NCBI RefSeq assembly: GCF_002240055.1
Contig: NZ_CP016753.1
Location: forward strand, 434,001 to 498,000
Reading direction: 5' to 3'
Length of the DNA: 64,000 nt
From: Leptotrichia sp. oral taxon 498
Lineage (GTDB): Bacteria; Fusobacteriota; Fusobacteriia; Fusobacteriales; Leptotrichiaceae
Both the position numbers and the translations under genes were made by a program. Below the pieces are notes generated by a model, which saw only the letters and a list, made by a program, of their open reading frames with translations, did no database searches and was not told the origin of the DNA. Every line of letters begins with the position of its first letter. Within the stretch, counting starts at the first letter, position 1. Below, one piece after another: positions 16,225 through 25,618 of the stretch.

Positions 16225-17256
16225 TTAATTTTCCTTCATTTGAAGTGTTCTTAATAATTTTTTGTTGTCAAATGCGGCTCCTCCACCTAAAACTACTGAA
16301 TCTAGTGGATTAGGCGACAAGAATACTTTGATTCCAACTTCTTTTTCCATCATATCGATAAAGTTTTTAATTAATGAACCTCCACCTGTCATAATAATTC
16401 CGTTGTCTAAAATATCAGCTGCTAATTCTGGTGGACATTTTTCCAAAACTTCTTTTGTTGCTGCAACTATTTGGAAAAGCGATTCTTCGATAGCTTCGTA
16501 AATTTCATTTGCATTGATTTCAACTGTATTTGGAATTCCTGACTCCAAATCTCTACCTTTTATTTCTAAAATTTCAGGATTTTGAACTTCAAGTGCAGAA
16601 GCTAACTCTTTTTTGATTTTTTCAGCTGTTCTATCTCCGATTAACAAGTTATATTTTCTTTTTACATATTTAACTATATCGTCATCAAATTTATTTCCAG
16701 CAATCCTTATTGATTTACTTGCAATAATTTCATCTAACGATAAAATAGCAATATCGGTAGAACCCCCACCTATATCGATTACCATGCTTCCTTCAGGTTG
16801 TGAAATATCCACTCCTGATCCAATTATCGCCGCTCTTCCTTCTTCTATAATATAAGTTTTTTTAGCTCCTCTCACAGCGTCAAAAAGTGCTTTTCTTTCC
16901 ACACTCGTAACTTCAATTGGAACACAAATCATAACTTCTGGTTTAAAAAGTGAATTCCCATAAATTTTGTGAATAAAATATGTTATCATCTCTTTTGTAG
17001 AATCAATATCTGCGATAACTCCATCTTGAAGTGGTTTTATAGCTTGGATGCTGTCAGGTGTTTTCCCCAACATTTCTCTGGCTTCTTTTCCCACTGCAAT
17101 CAGTTTTCCTGTCTTTCTGTCTCTAGCTACCACCGATGGTTCATTTAATACAATTTTTTTTCTTTGTTTATCGTAAATTAAAATATTCGCTGTACCCAAA
17201 TCTATTGAAATACTTTTGTTTACTCTGAATATTTTTACAAAATCAAATGCTCCCAT
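16225..17256 (-). CDS. mreB: Rod-shape-determining protein MreB
   Basis: A 343-residue bacterial actin that forms membrane-associated filaments guiding lateral wall synthesis. The opening SISIDLGTANILIYDK is phosphate-1, MVIDIGGGSTDIAILS is phosphate-2, and GIIMTGGGSLIKN is the adenosine motif. TATAGGAGGAATA precedes the start. mreC and mreD are not adjacent, so the gene is separated from the usual mreBCD cluster. Rod or filament shape agrees with Leptotrichia-like morphology. Confidence 0.96.
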   Translation of the reverse strand: MGAFDFVKIFRVNKSISIDLGTANILIYDKQRKKIVLNEPSVVARDRKTGKLIAVGKEAREMLGKTPDSIQAIKPLQDGVIADIDSTKEMITYFIHKIYGNSLFKPEVMICVPIEVTSVERKALFDAVRGAKKTYIIEEGRAAIIGSGVDISQPEGSMVIDIGGGSTDIAILSLDEIIASKSIRIAGNKFDDDIVKYVKRKYNLLIGDRTAEKIKKELASALEVQNPEILEIKGRDLESGIPNTVEINANEIYEAIEESLFQIVAATKEVLEKCPPELAADILDNGIIMTGGGSLIKNFIDMMEKEVGIKVFLSPNPLDSVVLGGGAAFDNKKLLRTLQMKEN

Positions 17257-17415
17257 TATTCCTCCTATACTTATTTTCTTACTAAAATTATTCTTTAATA
17301 AAATTACTTTTATTTATCGCAATATAAAATTTATTTTAATAAATATTGCTACAATAATAATTTATATTTTAACTCCTTAATTATATCATATTTTTTTAGA
17401 AAAATTTATTATTTT

Positions 17416-18534
17416 TTAAAAATTTTCAAAAAAATTTTCGCTTTTTCCCAAAATTTTCTTTTCAGCCGACAAAATCAAAGTTTCGACTTCAATTTTTTTC
17501 CCATTTTTTCTGCAATGCTCTTCACACTTAATTTTTGCCTTTTGTGCCAGTAAATCAAAAACTTGTGTTTTTTCAATATATTTTATCGCTTCTTCAGTCG
17601 TGTTTGAGTCCATAATTTTTTTTAAATTTTCTATTTTTTCACCAACCAATAAAGTATTTGCAGTCAAAATTTCCATTCTGGCATCAGCAACTCTACTGTG
17701 AGTGTGAAAAATTCCACCTGCAACTTTTACAAACTTTCCAAGCTCTCCCACAAAATAAATTTTTTCCACATCATATTCACAAGCTCTGTCAAACATATAT
17801 CCGACAAAATTGCTAATCACAACACCTTGTTTTTCTCTTTCTGGATAATTTTTAGCTAAATATAACTTTCCACGATTTCCAAAAATAAAAACGGCTGTTC
17901 TCTCTTTTTCTCTATCATTTATTTCAAGCGACTGCTTTAATTCAATCGCAAGGGAACTTTTCCAAGATTCTTCCGACATCGGTCTTACAATCCCCGTCGT
18001 TCCCAAAATTGAAATTCCGCCAATTATTCCCAATTTTTCGTTTAAAGTTTTTTTAGCGAGTTCTTTCCCTTTTGGGACACTTATTTCAATATCAACGCCA
18101 ATTTTATCAGCTAAAAGCGTTTCTGCCACATTTTTTAGCATTTTCATCGGAGTTGGATTTATTGCTGATTTTCCAATTTTTACAGGCAAGCCTTCTTTTG
18201 TCACTTTTCCAACGCCTATTCCACCAAAGATATTTATTTTTTTATCATTTCTAAAACTTACTTTCGACACAATCTCCGCTCCGTGAGTTACATCTGGATC
18301 ATCCCCTCCATCTTTTAAAATTGTAACTTTCGTAAAATTTTTATAAATTTCAATTTTTTCAATCGGTATTGTCAAAGTTTCTCCAGCTGGAACTTTAAGT
18401 TTCACAAATTTCTCATCTTTTTTTATTTTTTTTAAAAGCACTAGAATTGCAACTTTTGTAGCAGCCGTCGCACAAGTTCCAGTCGTGTAGCCACATCTTA
18501 GTTTTTTCCCTTGAAAATAAACATAATTTTCCAT
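17416..18534 (-). CDS. cbiD: Cobalt-precorrin-5B (C1)-methyltransferase CbiD
   Basis: A 372-residue enzyme of the anaerobic (early cobalt insertion) cobalamin pathway that methylates C1 of cobalt-precorrin-5B with SAM. The defining N-terminal motif RCGYTTGTCATAATKVA is present, along with GGDDPDVTHGAEI and AINPTPMKML. The ATG lies 2 nt after the cbiC stop and has only a weak ribosome site, suggesting translational coupling. The order cbiC-cbiD is a partial cobalamin operon; the remaining genes are not in this window. Confidence 0.95.
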   Translation of the reverse strand: MENYVYFQGKKLRCGYTTGTCATAATKVAILVLLKKIKKDEKFVKLKVPAGETLTIPIEKIEIYKNFTKVTILKDGGDDPDVTHGAEIVSKVSFRNDKKINIFGGIGVGKVTKEGLPVKIGKSAINPTPMKMLKNVAETLLADKIGVDIEISVPKGKELAKKTLNEKLGIIGGISILGTTGIVRPMSEESWKSSLAIELKQSLEINDREKERTAVFIFGNRGKLYLAKNYPEREKQGVVISNFVGYMFDRACEYDVEKIYFVGELGKFVKVAGGIFHTHSRVADARMEILTANTLLVGEKIENLKKIMDSNTTEEAIKYIEKTQVFDLLAQKAKIKCEEHCRKNGKKIEVETLILSAEKKILGKSENFFENF

Positions 18535-18536
18535 TT

Positions 18537-19187
18537 TTAATTATTAAAGTATTTGTCCCTTTCGTACATCTGATATAAAATTCCGTGCATAACTCCAACC
18601 GCAACCGTGCTTCCACCTTTAGTCCCATTTGTCCGAATAAACGGCACTTCGTATTTTGAGAGCTCCTTTTTCGACTCTGGACATCCGACAAATCCAACTG
18701 GCACTCCAACAATCAATTTTGGCAAATTTCTCTTTTTCATTTTTTCAAGCAAGGTAAAAAGTGCAGTCGGCGCATTTCCAATGAGAAAAATTTTAGTTTT
18801 AGGATCTTTTAGCGCTCTTTCAATCCCAATCATTGATCGAGTTACCCCTTTTTCCTTTGCTTCTCTTGTGATGTCTTTATCAGCGACAAGGCAATAAGCT
18901 TCTAAACCGAATTTTGCAAGAGCATTTTTATTAAGTCCATTCACAATCATATTCGTATCACAGTAAATTTTACAGTTTCCTTCTTTTAGCACTTCTTCTG
19001 CTGATTCTATTGGATTATTCCCAAATTCGACAATATTTACATAATCAAAATCTCCTGTCGTATGAACGAGTCTTTTTACAATTAACTTTTCACTTTCACT
19101 AAATTTATCAAGTTTATCTCCTAAAGTTTCAGTTATTATCTCAAAACTTCTTGCTTCAATGGATTTTGGATCTTTTATATATGCCAT
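18537..19187 (-). CDS. cbiC: Cobalt-precorrin-8 methylmutase CbiC
   Basis: A 216-residue enzyme that shifts the C11 methyl group to C12 to give cobyrinic acid. The N-terminal SIEARSFEII and the catalytic-His segment RLVHTTGDFDY (H42) are visible, as are IGNAPTALF and VGVPVGFVGCPESK. GGGAG precedes the ATG. It lies 20 bp after the frameshifted mutS2 on the same strand, so it may be transcribed with it. Confidence 0.95.
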   Translation of the reverse strand: MAYIKDPKSIEARSFEIITETLGDKLDKFSESEKLIVKRLVHTTGDFDYVNIVEFGNNPIESAEEVLKEGNCKIYCDTNMIVNGLNKNALAKFGLEAYCLVADKDITREAKEKGVTRSMIGIERALKDPKTKIFLIGNAPTALFTLLEKMKKRNLPKLIVGVPVGFVGCPESKKELSKYEVPFIRTNGTKGGSTVAVGVMHGILYQMYERDKYFNN

Positions 19188-19207
19188 CTTTTTCTCCCAA
19201 TTTTTTA

Positions 19208-21549
19208 TTATTTCAAAGTTACAACCGTACAGCCAACTCCACCTTCATTTTGATTGGCATCTTTAAACTCACTCACATATTTTGAAGTTCTCAAATATTC
19301 TTGAATTTTCTTTCTCAAAACCATCGTTCCTTTTCCATGAATTATGTAAACTTCGTTGTAACCTGTGAGCATTGCACGGTCAAAATATGTCTCAATTTCA
19401 GAAATTGCTTCATCCGCATTCATTCCACGCACATCAAGTTCCCCACGAACTTGGGAAGTTCTTTTTAATGCAGCAAAATTTTTAAGTTTATTATTTTTTT
19501 TCTTTTGAATTTTTACAACATCATCCATCGACACAACCAATTTTAAAATTCCCGATTGCACTTGAACTCGACCATCTTTTGGCATCACTCTTAAAATTTT
19601 TCCATTTTGATTTAAAGTTTTTACCAAAACTTCTTCCCCTTCAGAAAAATCAACATTTTTAACTACAACTTTTTTTTCTTTAACTTTTTTTTCTTGTCAA
19701 TTATAAATGATTCACGGAGCATATTTAAACTTCGCTGAGTATTTTTTGCATCCTCTTTTTTACTTTCTTCATGGCTAATTTTTTCAATTAGACTTTTTGC
19801 TTTTGCCTGAATATTTTTCAAATAGTCATCCGCTTTGTCATAAGCTTTCTTTATAATTTCATTTTTTTCATTTTCTAAATTTACAATTTTTTCTTCATAA
19901 AGATTTTTTTGTGTCAGAAGTTCACTTTTGGAATTTTCAAGTTCCTGAGTCAGCAAGTGAAGTTCGTCATTTTTTTCTTTTATTGATTTAATCATCTCTT
20001 CGACTTTTTTATTATCTTCACTTATATATTTTTTCGCATTTTCAATGATTTCATCACTAATTCCATATTTTTTTGCAATTATAAGCGCATTACTCTTACC
20101 TGGAATCCCTTCTAAAAGCCTGTAAGTTGGCGATAAACTTTCCACATCAAATTCCATAGATGCACTTTTTATATTCTCAGAATTAAAAGCATATGCCTTC
20201 ACTTCACTGTAATGTGTCGTAATTATTGATGTTATATTTTTTTTATTTAAATAATCAATAATTGACATCGCAAAAGCCGCACCTTCCATAGGATCCGTTC
20301 CACTTCCAAGCTCATCCATCAAAACGAGTGATTTACTGCTCGAATTTTCAATAATTTCTTTAATTTTGCTGACATGCCCTGAAAATGACGATAAATTTTG
20401 CTCCAAACTTTGCTCATCCCCAATATCAGCCAGTACATTGTTAAAATATCCAATTTCCGTTTTTTCTCCCGCTGGAATTGGAATTCCCGACAGAGCCATC
20501 AAAGTTAAAAGTCCTGCCACTTTTAGCGTAACTGTTTTTCCACCAGTATTCGGCCCTGTTATAAGCATAATATTTTCACCATTTCCAACTGAAAAATTGA
20601 TCGGCACAACTTTTTCTTCATCAATTAGCGGATGTCTTGCGTCCACCAATTTCAAATATTCTTTATTTATAACTTTTGGCACAACGCATTTTTTATTCAC
20701 CGAATAAATTGTCTTGGCATTCAAAAAATCAAGTCTTTCCAATATTTCTTTTATTTCTAAAATTTCTTCTTTTTTAGTTTTTACAATCTCTGTCAATCGC
20801 AGCAAAATTTTTCTAATTTCTTCTCGTTCTTTCGCTTCATATTCCCTAAGTTTATTATTCAGCGAAACAATATTTATCGGTTCAATGTAAACCGTACTTC
20901 CAGTAGCTGACCTATCATGCTCAATACCTTTTATAAGCCCTTTGAAATCTGTTTTTACAGCGATTACATATCTATCATTTCTTTTCGTTATGATCCGTTC
21001 TTGCACAGCTCTTTGAGTCTCTTTATTTGACACCAAATCGTCAAATTTTTCTTTTATATTCGCATTAATATTTTGTTTTTGCCGTCTTACATCTTTTAAC
21101 CCAAAAGATGCGTCATCTTTTAATTCTCCATTATCATCAATCGCTTCAGAAATAAAGTTCTCAATATCTTTCACTTCCTGTGCATCTGCAAACAAATTCC
21201 AAATGGTCTTATATTTATCTCGCACATTTTTAGCTCTCCCTTTAGAAATCCTAAAAATTGCCAAATTTCTCTTAAGTACAGAAAAATCTTCACTGCTCAA
21301 GTAACTTCCAATAACATCAATTGACTTAAACATTCTCGACAAATCAGCTAAACCAGTAAGTTCCAATCCATCATCAAATTTATAAAAATCTATCATTTCA
21401 GACATTAAAACAAGTTCTTTATCCAAAACAGATTTTTCTTTTATAATATCAATATCCAAAAATTTTTCTTTTGTACTTTCCAGCAAAGCCAGTTCCATAA
21501 GCTCATTAATTATTTTATGAAATTCCAGCACATCATAATCTTTTTTCAT
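19208..21549 (-). CDS. mutS2: Endonuclease MutS2 (frameshifted near the Smr domain)
   Basis: MutS2 is a branched-DNA ATPase with a C-terminal Smr nuclease domain; in some bacteria it also rescues collided ribosomes. Walker A GPNTGGKT, Walker B LVLMDELGSGTDP and TTHYSEVKAY are in the first part (start ATG 21549). The frame stops at 19663 after a Lys-rich coil, and the Smr domain (LDVRGMNADEAI, HGKGTMVL) continues in another frame to 19208. Adding one A to the first A8 run (near 19688-19695) gives KKVKEKKVVVKNVDFSEGEEV and a 780-residue product, the family length. Probable sequencing indel; slippage at the A runs is an alternative. Confidence 0.92.
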
Positions 21550-21654
21550 TTCTATTCTATCCCCCAATCTTTTTCAAATAATTTAAATAATAGACAAATT
21601 ATACCATATTTTTAAAATATTCTCCAGTTCCATTATTTCAAAGATTTTTTTATT

Positions 21655-22215
21655 TTACACAATCACTCTTTTTTCACTGACAACCGCATCAACTCTCACA
21701 TCATGCTCTTCTGTTGGAATTTTTTCCACAATTTGAAAATCATAACAAACTGCAACACATAAAATTCCCTTTTTCATTTTCCTAACTTTCGTCAAAAAAT
21801 TATCATAAAACCCGCCACCAAAGCCAATTCGATTTTTTTTGCAATCAAAACCAATTCCAGGAACAACAATCAAATCTAATATTTTTTCATCACAATATTC
21901 TTCGGATGCCGACTCATAATATCCAAATTTATGCAAAACAAGCTCACTTCTATTATATTTATTAATTTTCATCTCTCTTTTAGGAAAAATTTTTGGAATA
22001 AAAAAAGTTTTTGTTGGATAAAGTTCAAGCAATTTTGTGATATTCACTTCATTTCCCATGTCCATAAAAATCATAATATTTTTAGCATTTTCAACATATT
22101 TTTTTAAATTTTTAATAATTAAATCCGTATTTTTTTCAACAGTTTTTTTATCCATTAGATTTCTTTTTTTTAATAAAATTTTTCTAATTTCTTTTTTTTC
22201 ATCAATTTTTTTCAT
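21655..22215 (-). CDS. 5-formyltetrahydrofolate cyclo-ligase
   Basis: A 186-residue cytoplasmic enzyme that converts 5-formyl-THF to 5,10-methenyl-THF with ATP. The N-terminal basic motif (RKILLKKRNLMDKK), the middle EVNITKLL, and the ATP-loop RIGFGGGFYDNFL are diagnostic. AAAGGAG precedes the ATG. Together with metF at 23085 it gives a small one-carbon group, although tRNA-Thr and thiD lie between. Confidence 0.93.
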   Translation of the reverse strand: MKKIDEKKEIRKILLKKRNLMDKKTVEKNTDLIIKNLKKYVENAKNIMIFMDMGNEVNITKLLELYPTKTFFIPKIFPKREMKINKYNRSELVLHKFGYYESASEEYCDEKILDLIVVPGIGFDCKKNRIGFGGGFYDNFLTKVRKMKKGILCVAVCYDFQIVEKIPTEEHDVRVDAVVSEKRVIV

Positions 22216-22253
22216 AAAAAATCTCCTTTATTCATAAAATTTATTTTAAACTC

Positions 22254-22282
22254 TTGACAAAATAAAAAAAATCTTATATAAT
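22254..22282 (+). promoter_or_regulatory. Consensus promoter of tRNA-Thr
   Basis: Perfect TTGACA (22254-22259), a 17-nt spacer and TATAAT (22277-22282), 11 bp before the mature tRNA. Confidence 0.85.
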
Positions 22283-22293
22283 AACTATGTTAT

Positions 22294-22369
<76 letters not shown>

Positions 22370-22386
22370 TAAACTTTTTTAATAAC

Positions 22387-22419
22387 CTATTTTGGAATTT
22401 TTCTAAAATAGTTTTTTTT
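22387..22419 (+). terminator. Terminator of tRNA-Thr
   Basis: Stem CTATTTTGGA / TCTAAAATAG followed by T8. Confidence 0.75.
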
Positions 22420-22424
22420 ATAAA

Positions 22425-22460
22425 ATTTTTTTAGAAAAGGGAGAAAAAATCTCCCTTTTT
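22425..22460. terminator. Hairpin after the thiD remnant
   Basis: AAAAGGGAG / CTCCCTTTT stem flanked by A and T runs, ending the thiD frame from the minus strand. Confidence 0.75.
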
Positions 22461-22464
22461 TAAT

Positions 22465-23058
22465 TTATTTTAGTGAAAATTTTTTATGATTTATTGGACC
22501 TGCAAAATTATTTAACGAAAATGAATCTTTAAGTGCATTTGAAATTAATTCTTTTGTTATTTTCACAGCTTCTGAAACTGTTGCACCTTTTGAAATTTCT
22601 GCGGTAATTGAAGAGGAGAAAGTACATCCAGCGCCGTGATTCCATTTTGTGTCAATTTTTTTACTTTCAAAAAATTTAAAATCTTTTCCATCGTATAACA
22701 AATTCACTGAATTTTCTCCAGTAAAAAAAGTTCGTCCTATTATAACAACATATTTTGCTCCCAATTCGTATATCTTTTTAGCAGCTTCTTTTGCTTCATC
22801 AATCATTTTTATCGCTTCCATTCCAGCAAGTTGTGCTGCTTCAAATAAATTTGGTGTCATAACTGTCGCATAAGGCAAAAGATATTTTTTCATAGCTTCA
22901 ACATTTTCAGGGAAAAGATTTTCTGGATTTCCTTCTCCTTCGCTATTCATTTTACAAACTATTACTGGATCAATAGCAATCGGTTTTTTGACATCTTTTA
23001 AAACAGGACCAACATATTCAATAATTTCCATTGTTGAAAGTATTCCTAATAAATACAA
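22465..23058 (-). pseudogene. thiD: Hydroxymethylpyrimidine/phosphomethylpyrimidine kinase, 5'-truncated
   Basis: A ribokinase-fold kinase of thiamine synthesis. The remaining about 197 residues show IAIDPVIVCKMN, VMTPNLFEAAQLAG and the anion-hole motif WNHGAGCTFSSSITAEI, so the C-terminal two thirds is intact. The first 70 or so residues, including the usual N-terminal AGSDSSGGAG nucleotide/substrate motif, are missing. An in-frame TGA lies just upstream of the TTG at 23058, only about 25 bp separate it from metF, and there is no ribosome site. A deletion has fused the gene to the metF 3' end. Probably inactive. Confidence 0.75.
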
Positions 23059-23084
23059 AAGTCAAGCGGCTTTAGTTCATATTC

Positions 23085-23960
23085 TTATCTCAGAAAAGCA
23101 ATATTTTTTATAATTTCTTTCGCATTTTCAGCCTTATTCATTGTATAAATGTGAACACCTTTTATTCCGTAAGCAAAAAGTTCGATAATCTGCTCACTTG
23201 CGTACATAATTCCAGCTTTTCTCATTGAATCTGGATTATCTCCATATTTTTCAATTAATTTTTCCAGTTTTTTCGGAACTGAACATTTTGAAAGTTCTAT
23301 TATTCTTTTTATCTGTTTTGCATTTGTAACTGGCATTATTCCAGCGACTAAAGGGACATTTATATCAAGTTTTTCCGCATTTTCCCTAAATTTTACAAAA
23401 AGGTCGTTGTCAAAAAACATCTGCGAAACTAAAAAATCTACTCCAGAATCGACTTTATTTTTTAAATGAAATAAATCTACCAAATCATTGTTTTGATAGT
23501 GAGTTTCCGGATAAAACGCCGCTCCAATTGAAAAACTGCTAAATTTTTCATTTTGTCTTAAATCAGAAATTAATTCTGATGCATATTTGTAGTCGCCTCT
23601 GTCATAAATTTCTTCAGTTTCTCCAACGGGTACATCTCCACGAAGTGCTAAAATATTATCTATATTATTTTCTTTTACTTCCTTCAAAAAATTATTTATT
23701 TCACTTTTTTTACTTCCAACACAAGTCAAATGCGTCATAACTTCTGTTTTTAAATTATTTTTTATGTGCGACGCCATCTCTATTGTCCCAGATTTTGTCT
23801 TTCCACCTGCACCATAAGTCACGCTTATAAAGTCGGGTTTATATTGAACCAGCTCCGCTGTCACATTTTTTAGTTTTTCTTCCGAAAAATTTTTGTTTGG
23901 TGGAAAAATTTCAAATGAAACTGTATGTTCTTTTTTTTCTAAAATATCTTTTATTTTCAT
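23085..23960 (-). CDS. metF: 5,10-methylenetetrahydrofolate reductase
   Basis: A 291-residue FAD-dependent TIM-barrel enzyme that makes 5-methyl-THF for methionine synthesis. TVSFEIFPP carries the catalytic Glu, and FISVTYGAGGKT, LTCVGSK, ALRGDVP and FLVSQMFFD are family signatures. GGAGGT precedes the ATG. No S-box or other riboswitch is visible in the 100-bp upstream gap. Confidence 0.95.
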   Translation of the reverse strand: MKIKDILEKKEHTVSFEIFPPNKNFSEEKLKNVTAELVQYKPDFISVTYGAGGKTKSGTIEMASHIKNNLKTEVMTHLTCVGSKKSEINNFLKEVKENNIDNILALRGDVPVGETEEIYDRGDYKYASELISDLRQNEKFSSFSIGAAFYPETHYQNNDLVDLFHLKNKVDSGVDFLVSQMFFDNDLFVKFRENAEKLDINVPLVAGIMPVTNAKQIKRIIELSKCSVPKKLEKLIEKYGDNPDSMRKAGIMYASEQIIELFAYGIKGVHIYTMNKAENAKEIIKNIAFLR

Positions 23961-24023
23961 AAATTTGCTACCTCCATTTTCACTTTTTTTATTATTTTAC
24001 TATAAAAATTAATTTTTGTATAT

Positions 24024-24068
24024 AAAAAAATCCATTTAATAACAATTTATCAAATGAATTTTTTTATT
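24024..24068 (-). terminator. Terminator of the htrA-like gene
   Basis: AAAAAATTCATTTGATAAA / TTTATTAAATGGATTTTTT-type inverted repeat (imperfect) ending in a T run on the minus strand. Confidence 0.65.
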
Positions 24069-24070
24069 TT

Positions 24071-25285
24071 TTATCTTCCAAATTGTTGTTCATATTGTTG
24101 CTGCTGCTGTTGTCTTTGTTGCAAAATTTGCTGCTGCTGCAATGTATTTGGTGTCTTTGCCAATGTAACTGCTACATTTATTTCTTTTCCATTTCTTGTC
24201 ACAGTTAAATTAGTTTTTTGACCAACTTTTTTAGCTGCAATTTCTCCTACGAAAGCTCCTGCTGAATTTATTTCTTTTCCATCAACTGCTGTAACTACAT
24301 CATTTTTAGCAAGTCCCGCTTGTGCTGCTGGACCATTTGCAACAGTTCCTGCAATATATATTCCATTTGACGATTTCAAATTCAACGCTTTTACTTTTTG
24401 CGCATCTAAATTATCCAAATAAATACCGATATATGGTTTTTCAAATTTTCCTGTGGCAATGATCGAATCTTTTACTCTCACAACTAAATTTGAAGGAATT
24501 GCAAATCCAAGTCCCACACTTCCACCGCTTTGTGAATAAATAGCTGTGTTAACTCCTATTACTCTTCCACTTATGTCAATTAACGGACCTCCACTATTTC
24601 CTTGATTAATTGCTGCATCCGTTTGAATGAAGTTTTCAATTTGCTCGATTCCAAGTGAACTTCTTCCAGCTGCACTTACAATTCCAGCAGTCATTGAGTC
24701 ATTAAGCCCCATTGGGTTTCCAAAAGCAATTGACCATTGTCCAATTTGAACCTCATCTGAATTAGCAAATTCCAAAGGTTTAAATGTTTCATTGGAATTT
24801 ATTTTTAAAACGGCTATGTCAACTTCTGGTGAAGTTCCCACAAGTTTGGTCTTATATTCTTTTCCGTCAGAAAATTTTACAAAAATTTCGTCCGCGCCAT
24901 CAATTACATGATTATTTGTCACAATGTAACCATCTTTAGAAACGACAAATCCTGAACCTAATGCTCCAGATTCCCTTGTTTCCTGTCCACCTGAATTTCC
25001 AAATAATAATGCTTCTAATGGATTATAAGTATTTACTTTCACAGTCTTTTTAGTTCTAATATTTACAATCGAATCTTTTGCGCTGTTGTGAATACTAACA
25101 AATGCATCTTGTGTCTGAACTGCATTTTTAGTATATTTTGGTAATTCTTGCAAAGAAATTGATTTTTCTTGCGTATTTTTTTGGTCGCTTTCTGATGCAC
25201 CACTTGTTTTACTTGATTTATCAGAACAGCTTAAAACAAATAGCAGCATTGAAACTAATATTAAATATTTTTTTTTGTTTTTCAT
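24071..25285 (-). CDS. HtrA/DegP-family serine protease, lipoprotein
   Basis: A 404-residue envelope quality-control protease. The lipoprotein signal ends LFVLSC (Cys20). The trypsin-like domain has the catalytic triad H126 (VTNNHVIDGAD), D156 (EVDIAVLKI) and S231 (NQGNSGGPLI). A single PDZ domain follows (about 275-380), so the layout is DegS-like rather than two-PDZ DegP. The C-terminus is a Gln-rich tail (runs of QQQ) without a known role. Membrane anchoring through the lipid is unusual against the soluble E. coli DegP. AAGGAA precedes the ATG. Confidence 0.93.
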   Translation of the reverse strand: MKNKKKYLILVSMLLFVLSCSDKSSKTSGASESDQKNTQEKSISLQELPKYTKNAVQTQDAFVSIHNSAKDSIVNIRTKKTVKVNTYNPLEALLFGNSGGQETRESGALGSGFVVSKDGYIVTNNHVIDGADEIFVKFSDGKEYKTKLVGTSPEVDIAVLKINSNETFKPLEFANSDEVQIGQWSIAFGNPMGLNDSMTAGIVSAAGRSSLGIEQIENFIQTDAAINQGNSGGPLIDISGRVIGVNTAIYSQSGGSVGLGFAIPSNLVVRVKDSIIATGKFEKPYIGIYLDNLDAQKVKALNLKSSNGIYIAGTVANGPAAQAGLAKNDVVTAVDGKEINSAGAFVGEIAAKKVGQKTNLTVTRNGKEINVAVTLAKTPNTLQQQQILQQRQQQQQQYEQQFGR

Positions 25286-25389
25286 TTTTATTCCTTCTTT
25301 CTTATTTTCTTAACTTTTTTACTTTCTTAATTTTTTTACTTACTTTCTTTCTTAATTTTTTTCTTTTTTATTTTTCTTTTTTTTCTGAA

Positions 25390-25445
25390 TCTTATGTAAA
25401 CTACTCCCACTTGTAGGAAGTCTACGGCTTCTTGCTATCTTTTGT
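25390..25445 (-). mobile_element. Remnant IS200/IS605-type right end
   Basis: On the minus strand, GATAGCAAGAAGCC, then a small hairpin GTAG-ACTTC-CTAC, then GGGAGTAGTTTAC resembles the conserved 3' end of tnpB-carrying elements, which is also the 3' end of their omegaRNA. No tnpA or tnpB sequence adjoins it. Assigned from memory of the family pattern. Confidence 0.45.
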
Positions 25446-25565
25446 TAAAAAATTTTTATTTTTTTTATTTGAAAAGGATTTTAGCAAATTTTAATTAGAT
25501 TGAACTTTGATAATTCTTGTTCTTAACTTTTTCATATTTTAAAATAATTATTTCGTTTTTTTCAA

Positions 25566-25598
25566 AAAAATAAAAAAAGCGGAAAAAATTTGTCCGCT
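25566..25598 (-). terminator. Terminator of the YebC-family gene
   Basis: AGCGGA / TCCGCT stem with T7 on the minus strand. Confidence 0.8.
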
Positions 25599-25618
25599 AT
25601 ATTTTATCAATTTTTAGA

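Larger units (their letters stand above)
25286..25618. other. Intergenic stretch upstream of the htrA-like gene
   Basis: It contains a poly-purine leader tract (on the minus strand) just before the htrA-like gene, a remnant IS200/IS605 right end (25390-25445) and the yebC terminator. No coding sequence is supported. Confidence 0.6.

Noticed and set aside
18413-18712. 99-codon minus-strand frame across the cbiC-cbiD junction
   Set aside because: It overlaps two certain genes in another frame and shows shadow-like composition.
19188-19207. Search for a cobalamin riboswitch ahead of cbiC and for SAM or T-box leaders ahead of metF and leuS
   Set aside because: The gaps are too short or lack the conserved boxes; none is supported.
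23063-23080. tRNA-like fragment at the metF-thiD junction as an attachment site
   Set aside because: The match to tRNA-Thr is only about 13 of 15 bases and no integrase or second flank is present; kept only as a remark on the deletion.
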